NCBI GenBank assembly: GCA_021740845.1
Contig: JAIOYZ010000005.1
Coordinates: 67,693 to 131,692 of the forward strand
From: Bacteroidia bacterium
GTDB taxonomy: Bacteria > Bacteroidota > Bacteroidia > UKL13-3
DNA: 64,000 nucleotides
Reading direction: 5' to 3'
Position numbers and translations under genes: made by a program. Positions 9,631-20,027 of the stretch are shown here, piece after piece. Every line of letters starts with the position of its first letter. Position 1 is the stretch's first letter. The notes under the pieces are model-generated. The model did no database searches, was not told where the DNA came from, and saw nothing but the letters and a program-made list of their open reading frames with translations.

Positions 9631-10917
9631 TTGACCTACCAAGAAACACTTGATTATTTGTATAGCCAATTGCCAATGTTTACTCGCATTGGAAGCGCTG
9701 CTATTAAAAAGGATTTAACCAATACGCTTGCCTTATGCAAAGCCTTGGGTCAACCGCAAGAAAAATTTAAGTGCATACATATTGCAGGCACCAATGGCAA
9801 GGGCTCTAGCAGCCATATGTTGGCTTCAATACTTCAAGAAGCTGGATACAAAACGGGTCTGTATACATCGCCACATTTAAAAGATTTTAGAGAAAGGATT
9901 CGCATCAATGGCGAAATGATATCTGAGGAAAAAGTAATAGGTTTTGTTGGTTCGAACCAAAATCTTTTTGAAGAAATAAGACCTTCTTTTTTTGAATGGA
10001 CTGTTGCACTTTGCTTTGATTATTTTGCTGAAGAAAAAGTAGATATCGCTATTATTGAAACAGGACTAGGCGGAAGGCTAGATTCTACCAATATTATTGA
10101 CCCTATCCTAAGTATTATTACTAATATTGGCTGGGACCATATGGATATGCTTGGAGACAGTTTGGAGAAAATTGCTTTTGAAAAGGCTGGAATTATAAAG
10201 ACTAAAACACCTGTTGTTATTGGGGAATACCAAAGTGAAACCTTTCCTATTTTTATGGAGAAAGCCAGAAAAACAGAAAGTCAAATAATACTTGCAACGC
10301 AATTGGTAAATATTCTTTATTTCAATAGTTCCATTTCTCAATCAGCATTTGATGTTCAATTTCAATTTGGTGAATATTGGAAGAATGTTTACTGCGATTT
10401 AAATGGTTTATACCAAGAGAAAAATATTAAAACGGTTTTGGCATCTTTGGATATAATAAGGAACGCAGGTTTTAAGATTGAGGAAAAGGATGTTAGAAAT
10501 GGATTAGCTCACGTGAAGAAAAATACTCAGCTTATGGGTAGGTGGCAATTATTGGGAATTCAACCGATGGTTGTTTGTGATACAGGCCATAATATAGATG
10601 GAATTAAATTAGTACTTAAACAAATTGCCATGCAAAAATATTCGCACCTTCATATGGTGATAGGCATGGTAAAAGATAAGGATATACAAAAGGTATTGAG
10701 TATTTTGCCCAAAGATGCTACCTATTATTTTACTAAGGCAGCTATTCCAAGGGCATTAGATGAAAAGGAATTACAAGGTTTTGCCATTGCTTACCAATTA
10801 AAAGGTAAAACTTATGAAACGGTGATAGAAGCCGTTGATGCGGCAAAGCAAACTGCAAAAAAATCAGATTTAATCTTTATCGGTGGAAGTACCTTTGTTG
10901 TTGCAGAAGCTGTTTAA
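9631..10917 (+). CDS. folC: Bifunctional folylpolyglutamate synthase / dihydrofolate synthase
   Basis: 428 residues of a FolC ligase. The P-loop reads [10 protein letters not shown] near residue 54, followed by [17 protein letters not shown], the [13 protein letters not shown] segment, and the C-terminal domain with [10 protein letters not shown]. It adds glutamate to dihydropteroate and to folates in the cytoplasm. The start is a TTG: residues [15 protein letters not shown] right after it match the normal FolC N-terminus, and the only nearby upstream in-frame ATG (9616) is followed at once by TAG. The stop overlaps the convergent pyrD stop by four bases. Confidence 0.95.
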   Translation: MTYQETLDYLYSQLPMFTRIGSAAIKKDLTNTLALCKALGQPQEKFKCIHIAGTNGKGSSSHMLASILQEAGYKTGLYTSPHLKDFRERIRINGEMISEEKVIGFVGSNQNLFEEIRPSFFEWTVALCFDYFAEEKVDIAIIETGLGGRLDSTNIIDPILSIITNIGWDHMDMLGDSLEKIAFEKAGIIKTKTPVVIGEYQSETFPIFMEKARKTESQIILATQLVNILYFNSSISQSAFDVQFQFGEYWKNVYCDLNGLYQEKNIKTVLASLDIIRNAGFKIEEKDVRNGLAHVKKNTQLMGRWQLLGIQPMVVCDTGHNIDGIKLVLKQIAMQKYSHLHMVIGMVKDKDIQKVLSILPKDATYYFTKAAIPRALDEKELQGFAIAYQLKGKTYETVIEAVDAAKQTAKKSDLIFIGGSTFVVAEAV

Positions 10918-11954
10918 AATTTTGCTGCTTGCTTAATTTTTCTAGCGGCATGCTTAACTAATGCAGGGCCACCATAAATAAATCCAGTATATACTTGAAC
11001 CAAACCAGCGCCTGCATTAATTTTTTCTAAAGCAGAATCGGCATTGTGGATACCACCCACTCCGATAATAGGCATTTCACCATTTGTTTTTTGATGAATG
11101 TACTGGATAATTTCGGTTGATTTATTTTGCAAGATTTTTCCACTCAAACCACCAGCACCAATAGTTTCAATTTCTTCTTTAGGAGTTTTTAGGCCTTCCC
11201 TACTAATGGTTGTATTAGTTGCTACCAAACCATCAATTGCACTTTCTTGAACAATTTCTATGACATCATCAATTTGTGAGAGTGTTAAATCTGGAGCTAT
11301 TTTTAAAAGAATGGGTTTGCTTATCACGCCCTTTTTAATCCATTCATTTCTCAAAAACACCAAACGATTTAGAATTTCGAGCAAGGGCTTTTTATCTTGT
11401 AGTTCTCTAAGATTTGGAGTGTTTGGCGAACTCACGTTTACAACAAAATAATCTACTACCTGGTACAAGGCATCGAAGCAAATTGCATAATCATTTACAG
11501 CTTCTTCGTTAGGAGTAACCTTGTTTTTGCCAATATTTCCACCAACTATTAAATCTGAGGGTCTGTTTTTTAATCTTTCGGCAACTACTTCTACCCCATC
11601 GTTATTGAAACCCATTCTATTGATGAGGCATTCGTCTTTTTTTAATCTAAATAATCTAGGTAAATCGTTGCCAGGTTGAGGCTTAGGCGTAACTGTACCA
11701 ATTTCAATAAACCCAAATCCAAGAGCACTTAACTCATGCAAATAACCAGCATTTTTATCTAAACCGGCTGCTAGACCAACCCTATTTCTAAACTTCAATC
11801 CCAAAAAATCGTAGCTATTTTCAACCTTAAAGGTTTGCACGCAAATGGCTCTAACCAAAGGGAATTTCATGACAAAACGCAAGGCATGAAATGTGAAATA
11901 ATGCGCTTTTTCAGCGGGCATTAAGAAAAGGATGTGACGTAATAAGTAATACAA
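10914..11954 (-). CDS. pyrD: Quinone-dependent dihydroorotate dehydrogenase
   Basis: 346 residues, a class 2 enzyme of pyrimidine synthesis that oxidises dihydroorotate and passes electrons to menaquinone at the membrane. The N-terminal helix typical of class 2 is present ([19 protein letters not shown]), then [40 protein letters not shown], the active-site region [15 protein letters not shown] with catalytic Ser, and FMN-binding GVGGI and YTGFIYGGP segments. It faces folC tail to tail, the two stops sharing the bases TTAA. The 205-bp gap on its 5' side is shared with the divergent sdh operon. Confidence 0.97.
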   Translation of the reverse strand: MYYLLRHILFLMPAEKAHYFTFHALRFVMKFPLVRAICVQTFKVENSYDFLGLKFRNRVGLAAGLDKNAGYLHELSALGFGFIEIGTVTPKPQPGNDLPRLFRLKKDECLINRMGFNNDGVEVVAERLKNRPSDLIVGGNIGKNKVTPNEEAVNDYAICFDALYQVVDYFVVNVSSPNTPNLRELQDKKPLLEILNRLVFLRNEWIKKGVISKPILLKIAPDLTLSQIDDVIEIVQESAIDGLVATNTTISREGLKTPKEEIETIGAGGLSGKILQNKSTEIIQYIHQKTNGEMPIIGVGGIHNADSALEKINAGAGLVQVYTGFIYGGPALVKHAARKIKQAAKF

Positions 11955-12159
11955 GGGAAAAAAATTTGTGTCAAAATTAAGCGGTTCAATAAAGTTTCGT
12001 AAACAATTTATGCAGATTTTGTATTTATCTTACAAATACTAAGGCAAGTATTATTTAGAATAATTATAAATACAATTATTGTTAATAAATGTGGGCTGAA
12101 AAGCCTTAAGAAATGAGTAAGAAACATAAATTCGCACACAAATTTTAAATACAAACAGA

Positions 12160-12954
12160 ATGAACTGGGTTACTAAAATGTTTTCATCATCCATTGGTCA
12201 GAAATTCATCATGGCCTTAACCGGATTATTTTTATGCTCCTTCCTAGTGATTCACATGGTAGGCAATTTACAACTATTTAAAGCAGACGACGGATTGGCG
12301 TTTAATACCTACGCGGTATTTATGACCACCTTTCCTGTAATTAAATTTGTATCTTATGTGTTATACGCCAGTATTATTTTCCATGCAATTAAGGGTTTAA
12401 TGTTAGTTAGCAAAAACAACAAGGCTAGACCGGTAAAATATGCTGTACAAAACGGAGCTGCAAATAGCCATTGGACTAGCAGAAGCATGGGTATTTTAGG
12501 AACCTTGGTTTTGGTATTCATTGTTATTCACATGAAGAATTTTTGGTTTGAGTACAAATTTGGACATGAAGTAGGATATACTTCTTATTTCACCAATATT
12601 GCTACTGGAGAAACAGGTTCTAGAGCAATGGAAGCTGAATACAAGCAACACAATAAAATTGAAGAAACAATGGTTTCTAGCCCTGATGGACAACAATATA
12701 AAATTGTGGTTGTAAAAGACCTATACAAAGAGGTAGCAACAGAATTTAAAGAATGGTGGTTAGTAGCATTATATGTGTTGTGCATGTTTGCAGTTGCCTT
12801 CCATTTATACCATGGTTTCCAAAGTGCATTTCAAACATTGGGTATTAATCACTCTAAATACAATGGCCTTATAAAGTTTATTGGTATTTGGGTATTCTCT
12901 GTTTTGATCCCAGCTGGATTTGCTGCCATGCCGATTTTTTTCTTTTTTAAATAA
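12160..12954 (+). CDS. sdhC: Succinate dehydrogenase cytochrome b558 subunit
   Basis: 264 residues, five predicted membrane segments, of the single-chain diheme cytochrome b type used by Bacteroidota (TM domain family b558). It anchors the flavoprotein and iron-sulfur subunits and passes electrons between quinone and the catalytic part. Membrane His residues that could ligate haem are present (FLVIHMVGN, IIFHAIKG, IVIHMKNF, AFHLYHGFQS). The fusion of the two anchor chains explains the absence of sdhD. It is first in sdhC-A-B; a TAAATTCG minus-7-like box lies at 12127-12134. Confidence 0.95.
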   Translation: MNWVTKMFSSSIGQKFIMALTGLFLCSFLVIHMVGNLQLFKADDGLAFNTYAVFMTTFPVIKFVSYVLYASIIFHAIKGLMLVSKNNKARPVKYAVQNGAANSHWTSRSMGILGTLVLVFIVIHMKNFWFEYKFGHEVGYTSYFTNIATGETGSRAMEAEYKQHNKIEETMVSSPDGQQYKIVVVKDLYKEVATEFKEWWLVALYVLCMFAVAFHLYHGFQSAFQTLGINHSKYNGLIKFIGIWVFSVLIPAGFAAMPIFFFFK

Positions 12955-12972
12955 CCATTTGAATCCACAGAT

Positions 12973-14976
12973 ATGACATCGAAATTAGACTCAAAAATTC
13001 CTGAAGGTAATTTGGAACAAAAATGGACCAAATACCGTTCTACAGTTCCTTTGGTAAATCCTTCTAACAAGCGTAGTTTAGAAATTATAATTGTTGGTTC
13101 AGGTTTGGCAGGAGCCTCTGCCGCAGCTTCATTAGCTGAGCTAGGCTATAAAGTAAAAGTATTTTGTTTTCAAGACTCTGCAAGAAGAGCTCACAGTATT
13201 GCAGCGCAAGGTGGTATTAATGCTGCTAAAAATTATCAAAATGATGGTGATTCAACTTACCGTTTGTTTTACGATACAATTAAAGGTGGCGATTACAGGG
13301 CACGTGAGGCAAACGTTTATCGTTTAGCGGAAGTTAGCTCTAGCATCATCGACCAATGTGTTGCTCAAGGTGTACCTTTTGCTCGTGAGTACGGAGGATT
13401 ATTATCTAACCGTTCTTTTGGTGGAACACAGGTACAAAGAACCTTTTATGCTGCTGGTCAAACAGGACAACAATTGTTATTAGGAGCATATAGTGGTTTG
13501 CAACGCCAAGTTGGTATGGGTAATGTGAAAATGTATGCCCGTCATGAAATGTTGGAAGTTGTAACTATTGATGGAGTTTGTAGAGGAATTATTGCTCGTG
13601 ATTTAACAACAGGTAAATTAGAGCGTCATTTTGGACATGCGGTTTTATTGGGAACTGGAGGATATGGTAATGTATTTTTCTTATCTACCAATGCAATGGG
13701 ATCTAATGTAACAGCAGCATGGAAAGCTCATAAAAAAGGAGCCATGTTTGCTAACCCTTGTTTTACACAAATCCATCCTACTTGTATTCCCGTTTCTGGA
13801 GATCACCAATCTAAATTAACTTTAATGAGTGAATCATTAAGGAATGATGGAAGAATTTGGGTTCCTAAGAATTTGGAAGACGCAAAAGCCTTGCGCGAAA
13901 ATAGGATCAAACCGAACGATATTAAAGAAGAGAACAGAGATTACTATTTGGAAAGAAGATACCCTGCTTTTGGTAACCTAGTGCCACGCGACGTAGCTAG
14001 TAGAGCTGCTAAAGAAAGATGTGATGCTGGTTTTGGCGTTAACAAAACAGGAGAAGCTGTATTTTTAGATTTTGCTTTCAACACCTTGCGCTATGGAAAT
14101 ATGGAAGCTACTAAAAAAGGTATCCACAACCCAAGTGAAGCACAGATTATTGAATTAGGAAGAGCGGTTGTGAAAGAGAAATATGGCAATTTGTTTGATA
14201 TGTACCAACAAATTACCGGTGTTAATCCATACGAACAACCAATGATGATTTACCCAGCTGTACATTATACAATGGGAGGCTTATGGGTTGATTATAACTT
14301 GATGACTAATGTAAAAGGTTTATATGCATTAGGAGAAGCTAATTTCTCTGATCATGGAGCGAATCGTTTGGGAGCATCAGCATTGATGCAAGGTTTGGCT
14401 GATGGTTATTTTGTAATACCTTATACTATTGGGTCTTATTTAAATAATGAAATTAGAACCAAAGCTATTTCTACAGATCACGAAGCATTTGTTGAAGCTG
14501 AGAATAAAGTTAAAGCAACCATTGACCATTTGATGGGTGTTAAAGGAACTAAATCGGTAGATTATTTCCATAAGAAGCTTGGTTTAATTATGTGGAATCA
14601 GTGTGGTATGGCTAGAAACGCTGAAGGATTGAAAAAAGCAATTGAAGAAATTAAAGCATTACGCGAAGAATTCTGGAATAATGTTCGTGTACCAGGTGAG
14701 GCTAATGAAATGAATCCTGAATTGGAAAAAGCAGGTAGAGTTGCAGATTTCCTTGAACTAGGTGAATTGATGTGCAAAGATGCTTTGATGCGTGAAGAAA
14801 GTTGCGGAGGACATTTCCGTGAAGAATATCAAACCGAAGAAGGTGAAGCAATGCGCGATGATGATAATTTTAAATTTGTTGCAGCATGGGAATACTTTGA
14901 AGGTAACAATTGGGAAATGAACAAAGAAGACCTTATTTACGAAAACATTAAAATTGCCCAAAGAAGTTATAAATAA
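12973..14976 (+). CDS. sdhA: Succinate dehydrogenase / fumarate reductase flavoprotein subunit
   Basis: 667 residues. The FAD-binding Rossmann start [20 protein letters not shown] is followed by [17 protein letters not shown], the covalent-flavin His motif of the family, the substrate-site segment around [15 protein letters not shown] with the active-site Arg, and [16 protein letters not shown]. It oxidises succinate to fumarate in the TCA cycle, or the reverse. It lies 18 bases after sdhC and is followed by a 108-bp gap with an inverted repeat before sdhB. Confidence 0.97.
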   Translation: MTSKLDSKIPEGNLEQKWTKYRSTVPLVNPSNKRSLEIIIVGSGLAGASAAASLAELGYKVKVFCFQDSARRAHSIAAQGGINAAKNYQNDGDSTYRLFYDTIKGGDYRAREANVYRLAEVSSSIIDQCVAQGVPFAREYGGLLSNRSFGGTQVQRTFYAAGQTGQQLLLGAYSGLQRQVGMGNVKMYARHEMLEVVTIDGVCRGIIARDLTTGKLERHFGHAVLLGTGGYGNVFFLSTNAMGSNVTAAWKAHKKGAMFANPCFTQIHPTCIPVSGDHQSKLTLMSESLRNDGRIWVPKNLEDAKALRENRIKPNDIKEENRDYYLERRYPAFGNLVPRDVASRAAKERCDAGFGVNKTGEAVFLDFAFNTLRYGNMEATKKGIHNPSEAQIIELGRAVVKEKYGNLFDMYQQITGVNPYEQPMMIYPAVHYTMGGLWVDYNLMTNVKGLYALGEANFSDHGANRLGASALMQGLADGYFVIPYTIGSYLNNEIRTKAISTDHEAFVEAENKVKATIDHLMGVKGTKSVDYFHKKLGLIMWNQCGMARNAEGLKKAIEEIKALREEFWNNVRVPGEANEMNPELEKAGRVADFLELGELMCKDALMREESCGGHFREEYQTEEGEAMRDDDNFKFVAAWEYFEGNNWEMNKEDLIYENIKIAQRSYK

Positions 14977-14998
14977 TGGAATTAGCTTGAGGTCATTT

Positions 14999-15068
14999 GC
15001 CTTTAGCTAAACACATATTGTACTAATTAACCAATTAATTAAAATGCCAAAGGCTATCAGCTAAAGGC
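14999..15068 (+). repeat. Inverted repeat in the sdhA-sdhB gap
   Basis: GCCTTTAGCT at 14999-15008 is the exact reverse complement of AGCTAAAGGC at 15059-15068. Between them lies an AT-rich stretch with a smaller hairpin (AATTAA / TTAATT). No T-run follows, so it does not look like a terminator; an mRNA stability or processing element within the operon is the likelier reading. Confidence 0.55.
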
Positions 15069-15084
15069 TAAAAGCTTAAATAAA

Positions 15085-15846
15085 ATGGAAAATAATTTAA
15101 ATCTAAATTTGAAAGTTTGGCGTCAAAAAAATGCCAAGGATAAAGGTGGATTCGAAGAATATAAGTTAAGTGAAATTTCAACCGACATGTCGTTTTTAGA
15201 GATGTTTGATGTATTGAATGAGCGCTTAATTGTTGAAGGCAAAGACCCAGTTGCTTTTGACCATGATTGTAGAGAAGGAATTTGCGGTGCTTGTAGCATG
15301 TTTATTAATGGTCGCCCACACGGACCAAAACAAGCTGTAACTACTTGTCAATTGCATATGCGTAGTTTCAAAGATGGAGAAACCATTGTGGTTGAACCAT
15401 GGAGAGCGGAACCATTTCCAGTAATTAAGGATTTAGTTGTAGACCGCAGTGCATTTGATAGAATTATGTCGGCAGGTGGATTTGTTTCCATTAATACGGG
15501 TAACGCACAAGATGCCAATGCTATTCCTATTTCGAAAGAAAATGCAGATGAAGCCTTTGCGGCAGCGGCATGTATTGGTTGTGGTGCTTGCGTTGCAGCT
15601 TGTAAAAATGCCTCAGCAATGTTGTTCGTTTCTGCTAAAGTTTCTCAATTTGCTTTGCTACCACAAGGTCAACCTGAAAGATCTGCACGTGTAATGGAAA
15701 TGGTTGCGCAAATGGATAATGAAGGATTTGGTGCATGTACTAACACTGGTGCTTGTAGTGCTGAATGCCCTAAAGAAATATCTTTAACCCATATTGCCCG
15801 CATGAATAGAGATTACTTAATGGCAGAATTAACTTCAAATAAGTAA
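15085..15846 (+). CDS. sdhB: Succinate dehydrogenase / fumarate reductase iron-sulfur subunit
   Basis: 253 residues with the three clusters of SdhB/FrdB: the plant-type 2Fe-2S set in [15 protein letters not shown] with a further Cys in TTCQLH, the 4Fe-4S motif [11 protein letters not shown], and the third cluster region [15 protein letters not shown]. It carries electrons from the flavin of SdhA to the quinone site at SdhC. It is the last gene of the operon and is followed by a strong terminator. Confidence 0.97.
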   Translation: MENNLNLNLKVWRQKNAKDKGGFEEYKLSEISTDMSFLEMFDVLNERLIVEGKDPVAFDHDCREGICGACSMFINGRPHGPKQAVTTCQLHMRSFKDGETIVVEPWRAEPFPVIKDLVVDRSAFDRIMSAGGFVSINTGNAQDANAIPISKENADEAFAAAACIGCGACVAACKNASAMLFVSAKVSQFALLPQGQPERSARVMEMVAQMDNEGFGACTNTGACSAECPKEISLTHIARMNRDYLMAELTSNK

Positions 15847-15868
15847 TTATAAACTATTGATTTTTTGT

Positions 15869-15907
15869 AAAACCACGGTTACATTAAAGTAATCGTGGTT
15901 TTTTTTT
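15869..15907 (+). terminator. Rho-independent terminator of the sdh operon
   Basis: A 14-bp stem, AAAACCACGGTTAC (15869-15882) with GTAATCGTGGTTTT (15889-15902), containing one G-T wobble, with a 6-base loop and a T-run to 15907. It lies 23 bases after the sdhB stop. Confidence 0.9.
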
Positions 15908-15950
15908 GAGCTAATGCAACATTTTTATTTAAATTAGCGTCTTCATTCTA

Positions 15951-18647
15951 TTGCATAATATTTTGTTAGCCAATCGAAAAATTTTTATAGCTTTTTTAGT
16001 TTGGATTTTTTCCATCCCCTTATTATGGGCAACCCATTATCGTGCAGGCGAAATTACCTACAAACAGGTTGGGCCATTAACATACGAAATTACGGTATTC
16101 ACTTATACAGACCCTGCCAATACTGCTGCGGATAGACAAGAAATTGAAGTTGTTTTTGGGGATGGCAAATCTGAGATCGTTTCTCGTTCCAATGGAAATG
16201 GAGAAATTGTAAATGCAGATATTAACAATACCACAAAGAAAAATATTTATAGAACCACCCATACCTTTCCTGGAGCTTTTAATTACCTAATTAATATTAC
16301 TGATCCTAATCGAGTAGATAATATCAAGAATATCAATGGCGGTAGAAGTGTAAATGTTCCATTTTATGTTGAATCCTTATTAAGCATCAAGGAAGGATTT
16401 GGAAATAATCAAAGTCCGATATTACTATTACCTCCTATTGATGTCGGATGTGTAAATCAAACATTCACTCATAATCCTGCGGCTTATGACCCTGATGGAG
16501 ATAGCTTGGCATTTACTATTATTTCTCCCAAAGAAGCTGTTGGCAAGGAGGTTCCTAACTTTAGCATTCCATTGCATTCTGATTCCTTTTCAATTGATAT
16601 CAATTCGGGGCAGTTAACCTGGCAAAAACCAATGGAGGCTGGTCATTACAATTGGGCAATTTTAATTCGTGAATTTAGAGGAGGTAAGTTAATTGGCTAT
16701 GTTGTCAGAGACATGCAAGTTTATATTAACAACAATTGTGATAACTCTCCTCCTATACTCGTTAAAGAGAATAGTATTTGTGTAGAGGCAAATCAATTAA
16801 TAACTGAACAAATTAGAGCTACTGATCCAAATCCAGGACAATTAATTAAACTTCAATATTACGGAGGCCCATTTGTTCAGCAAAATAGCCCAGCCACCAT
16901 GACACCCAAAGACCCAATTGGGCCATATACTGGAGTAACAGGTACGTTTAATTGGCGACCAAGTTGCAATGCAATTCGGTATCGCGCTCATGAGGTGGTG
17001 TTTAGAGCAGCAGACGACCATCAGACAAAACCCTTGTCTGATATTGCGTACTGGAATATTAAAGTTGTTGGACCTTCACCAAAGAATGTACAAATAACCC
17101 AAGACAGCAATGGTTTTTTATTAACTTGGAATCGCGACACATGTAATTTGGCACTCGGTTATAAAATTTATAGAAAAGTGGACTCAAGTTATTGGAAACA
17201 CGCCCAATGCGAAACGGGAGTTCCATCTTATACTGGATTTACATTATTAGATACCACTCAAGGCTTAAATAATTCTAGGTATTTTGATAATAATAATGGA
17301 AAAGGAATATCGCCTTTGATACGTTATTGTTATATCATAAGTAGCCAATATTACCCAAGAAATGAAGATGGAACCATCATTCTAATTGGAGAATTAACAG
17401 AAAGCTATGCAAGTATTGAAGTCTGTGATATTATTCTTAAAACTAAGCCCATTATTACTAAAGTAAGCGTAGAGAAAACGGGTACTACCGATGGAAAAAT
17501 TGAGGTAAATTGGATCAAACCGGATATTTTTGATACCACACAAAATAAGCCTCCCTATAAAGTAGAATTATACCGCTCCACCACTCCGCTTAGCAATTAT
17601 CAATTGGTTGGTTCAGCCATAAATTACCCTAATATTTCTTTTATGAAAAATGAAGTGGTAATTGATAGTTCAATAAATACCAAAGACCAAACCTATTATT
17701 ATAAGGTTCAATTGTTTGCTACCAAATCAAACCAATTTAGGTTGGCAGAAGAAAGTACCGTTGCAGGTTCTGTGAGATTGGCTAATTACAATACAGATAA
17801 GAGTATTATCCTGAATTGGCAAGCTGAAGTTCCCTGGATAAATACAGAAACCAAAATTTTAAAGAAAAACAGTTCTAATACTTTTGATTCTATTGCAACC
17901 GTAACTACCAATACTTACAAGGATACTGGGTTGGTAAATGGGCAAACCTATTGCTATATAGTTGAAACAAAAGGAAGGTATGATACCAATTATTATGCTG
18001 CGCCAATTTTCAATAAATCTCAAGAAATTTGTGGGGAGCCAATTGATACCATAAGACCATGCGCACCTGAATTAAGTATTGATACACCATGCAATTCTTT
18101 CTCTCAACTTCAAGTTAAATTGAATTGGATTTATCCTTTAACATGCGAACAAGATGTAATAAAATATCGAATTTATTGGAGGAAAAATTCAAATGAGAAA
18201 TGGATTGTTTTAGATTCTGTTCCATTTGGCATAAACAATTATATAGACGATAGAGCGCAATTAAAATTTTCGATTGCAGGATGTTATGCTTTAGCAGCAG
18301 TAGATTCATTTTTAAATGAGAGCTATTTATGGAATGCAAAATGTATTGATAATTGTCCGTTCTACACCATACCAAATGTTTTTACACCCAATGGAGATAA
18401 CAAAAATGATGTTTTACATCCTTTCCCTTACCGATTTATAGATAAGGTAGATTTCTATTTATATAATAGATGGGGTCAAGAGGTTTTCCATTCAAGTGAT
18501 ATTGATATTAATTGGAATGGTAAAGACCAAAAATCTGGGGTAGATTGTGTGGAAGGAGTTTATTATTATATAGCAGAAGTGTATGAAAGTTACCTTGAAG
18601 GTTCTAAGAAAAGAACTTTAAAAGGAACAATAACCTTAATAAGATAA
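15951..18647 (+). CDS. Large secreted protein with T9SS type B (gliding motility-associated) C-terminal domain
   Basis: 898 residues. A signal peptide ends near LLWATHYRAGEI. The N-terminal half looks like tandem beta-sandwich modules (EITVFTYTDPANT; AYDPDGDSLAF, a cadherin/PKD-like motif), followed by fibronectin-III-like repeats (GLVNGQTYCYIVETKG). The last 95 residues, IPNVFTPNGDNKNDVLHPF to GTITLIR with YNRWGQEVF, are the CHU_C type B sorting domain, so it is a cargo of the type IX system. No ATG exists in frame near the start; I use the TTG at 15951, with another TTG at 15963. Function beyond secretion is unknown. Confidence 0.85.
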   Translation: MHNILLANRKIFIAFLVWIFSIPLLWATHYRAGEITYKQVGPLTYEITVFTYTDPANTAADRQEIEVVFGDGKSEIVSRSNGNGEIVNADINNTTKKNIYRTTHTFPGAFNYLINITDPNRVDNIKNINGGRSVNVPFYVESLLSIKEGFGNNQSPILLLPPIDVGCVNQTFTHNPAAYDPDGDSLAFTIISPKEAVGKEVPNFSIPLHSDSFSIDINSGQLTWQKPMEAGHYNWAILIREFRGGKLIGYVVRDMQVYINNNCDNSPPILVKENSICVEANQLITEQIRATDPNPGQLIKLQYYGGPFVQQNSPATMTPKDPIGPYTGVTGTFNWRPSCNAIRYRAHEVVFRAADDHQTKPLSDIAYWNIKVVGPSPKNVQITQDSNGFLLTWNRDTCNLALGYKIYRKVDSSYWKHAQCETGVPSYTGFTLLDTTQGLNNSRYFDNNNGKGISPLIRYCYIISSQYYPRNEDGTIILIGELTESYASIEVCDIILKTKPIITKVSVEKTGTTDGKIEVNWIKPDIFDTTQNKPPYKVELYRSTTPLSNYQLVGSAINYPNISFMKNEVVIDSSINTKDQTYYYKVQLFATKSNQFRLAEESTVAGSVRLANYNTDKSIILNWQAEVPWINTETKILKKNSSNTFDSIATVTTNTYKDTGLVNGQTYCYIVETKGRYDTNYYAAPIFNKSQEICGEPIDTIRPCAPELSIDTPCNSFSQLQVKLNWIYPLTCEQDVIKYRIYWRKNSNEKWIVLDSVPFGINNYIDDRAQLKFSIAGCYALAAVDSFLNESYLWNAKCIDNCPFYTIPNVFTPNGDNKNDVLHPFPYRFIDKVDFYLYNRWGQEVFHSSDIDINWNGKDQKSGVDCVEGVYYYIAEVYESYLEGSKKRTLKGTITLIR

Positions 18648-18650
18648 AGC

Positions 18651-19244
18651 GTGTTTACAGGAATTATAGAAACTACAGGCAAGATTTTGCTTTTAGAAAA
18701 AGAAGGTACTAATTTAAATTTATGGGTTGGTTCGAACCTAAGTAAAGAATTGCGAGTTGATCAAAGTGTTGCACATAATGGAGTATGTTTAACCGTGGTT
18801 GAATTAGGTGAAAATTCACATAAAGTTACAGCAGTTGAAGAGACACTTTCTAAAACAAATTTGGGCAATTTAGAAATTGGAAGTTTGGTTAACATAGAAC
18901 GGTGCATGAAATCTGATGGAAGATTTGATGGTCATATTGTTCAAGGTCATGTAGATGATACAGCAACTTGCACTCAAGTAGAAAAATTAGATGGAAGTTG
19001 GTTTTACCATTTCGGTTTGAACCAAAAAAGCCAACAAGAATTAATTGTAGACAAAGGAAGTATATGTATTAATGGGGTCAGTTTAACTGTTGTGGCTTGC
19101 ACAGAAATTGGATTTTCTGTAACCATTATACCCTATACCTATGAACACACCACCTTTCAAAGTTTGAAGGTTGGGGATTTTGTGAACCTAGAATTTGATA
19201 TTTTAGGAAAATACATTCAAAAGCAATTGGCAGCAAGAGCATAA
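18651..19244 (+). CDS. ribE: Riboflavin synthase, alpha subunit
   Basis: 197 residues made of the two repeated lumazine-binding barrels: the first begins FTGIIETTGKI with SVAHNGVCLTVVE, the second near residue 98 (FDGHIVQGHVDDTATC) with GSICINGVSLTVV. It dismutates two lumazines to riboflavin. The start is GTG at 18651, supported by the invariant MFTGIIE N-terminus, three bases after the upstream stop. It carries a palindromic GGTTCGAACC at 18729-18738 and a full TTCGGTTTGAACCAA at 19011-19025. Confidence 0.96.
   Translation: MFTGIIETTGKILLLEKEGTNLNLWVGSNLSKELRVDQSVAHNGVCLTVVELGENSHKVTAVEETLSKTNLGNLEIGSLVNIERCMKSDGRFDGHIVQGHVDDTATCTQVEKLDGSWFYHFGLNQKSQQELIVDKGSICINGVSLTVVACTEIGFSVTIIPYTYEHTTFQSLKVGDFVNLEFDILGKYIQKQLAARA
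19011..19025 (+). repeat. Copy of the dispersed 15-bp motif TTCGGTTTGAACCAA
   Basis: Exact copy inside ribE, read in frame as FGLNQ. See the finding on the iterated motif for the full list of sites. Confidence 0.7.
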
Positions 19245-19271
19245 AAAAAACCACCCGAGGGTGGTTTTTTT
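19244..19271. terminator. Bidirectional terminator between ribE and rplI
   Basis: AAAAAAACCACC at 19244-19255 pairs with GGTGGTTTTTTT at 19260-19271 around CGAG. With A and T runs on both flanks it can serve ribE on the plus strand and rplI on the minus strand. Confidence 0.88.
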
Positions 19272-19290
19272 ATGAATAGGTTTGTAGTAA

Positions 19291-19731
19291 TTATTCTGCT
19301 ACAACTTCAACAGCGATATTAACAGTAACATCACGGTGTAAGTTTAAAGTAGCTTCATAGTTACCCAACATTTTAACGTCGCTAATTTCAATTTTGCGTC
19401 TGTCGATTTCAAAGCCTTTGTTTTTCAAAGCTTGTGAAACTTGTAATGGAGTGATTGAACCAAATATCTTACCATTAGCACCAGCTTTGGTACCGATAGT
19501 GATAGACATTTCTTTCAATTGCTCAGATAATGACATAGCATCAGCTTTCATTTTTTCGCGTTTTAGAGCACCTTGGCGATTGTTTTCTTCTAACATCTTC
19601 AAGTTGCTAGCAGTAGCCATAACAGCCATGCCGCGAGGGAACAAATAGTTATTTGCATAACCGTTTTTTACTTCCACAACATCTCCTTGGTGACCCAAGT
19701 TTTTCATGTTTTCTTTTAAAATAACTTTCAT
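19291..19731 (-). CDS. rplI: 50S ribosomal protein L9
   Basis: 146 residues with the L9 signature: MKVILKENMKNLGHQGDVVEVKNGYANNYLFPRG forms the N-terminal domain, followed by the long connecting helix and the C-terminal domain (GKIFGSITPLQVSQAL). It is the last gene of rpsF-rpsR-rplI. Confidence 0.98.
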   Translation of the reverse strand: MKVILKENMKNLGHQGDVVEVKNGYANNYLFPRGMAVMATASNLKMLEENNRQGALKREKMKADAMSLSEQLKEMSITIGTKAGANGKIFGSITPLQVSQALKNKGFEIDRRKIEISDVKMLGNYEATLNLHRDVTVNIAVEVVAE

Positions 19732-19749
19732 TTTCTGTTCTCCTATGAT

Positions 19750-20025
19750 TTATTTTAAAGAATCTCCAGTAAAAGGTAAAACAGCGATGTGACGCGCACG
19801 TTTGATGGCTTGCGTTACTTTGCGTTGATACTTTAATGAAGTGCCGGTTAAGCGGCGTGGTAGTACTTTGCCTTGATCATTGACAAATTTTAACAAGAAG
19901 TTTGCGTCTTTGTAATCAAGATACTTGATACCATTTTTCTTGAAGCGGCAGAATTTCTTCTTCTGTGGTGCTTCTGGCATGGTGTTGAAAACCATTGCCG
20001 TAGTTGCGTTTGATTTCTTTTTCAT
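19750..20025 (-). CDS. rpsR: 30S ribosomal protein S18
   Basis: 91 residues. The S18 core CRFKKNGIKYLDYKDANFLL and PRRLTGTSLKYQRKVTQAIKRARHIAVLPF is complete. It pairs with S6 on the platform of the 30S subunit. It sits 2 bases after rpsF and 18 before rplI. Confidence 0.98.
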   Translation of the reverse strand: MKKKSNATTAMVFNTMPEAPQKKKFCRFKKNGIKYLDYKDANFLLKFVNDQGKVLPRRLTGTSLKYQRKVTQAIKRARHIAVLPFTGDSLK

Positions 20026-20027
20026 GC

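Noticed and set aside
12084-12105. GGCT-GAAA-AGCC hairpin upstream of sdhC
   Set aside because: Only a four-pair stem; too short to claim a riboswitch or terminator.
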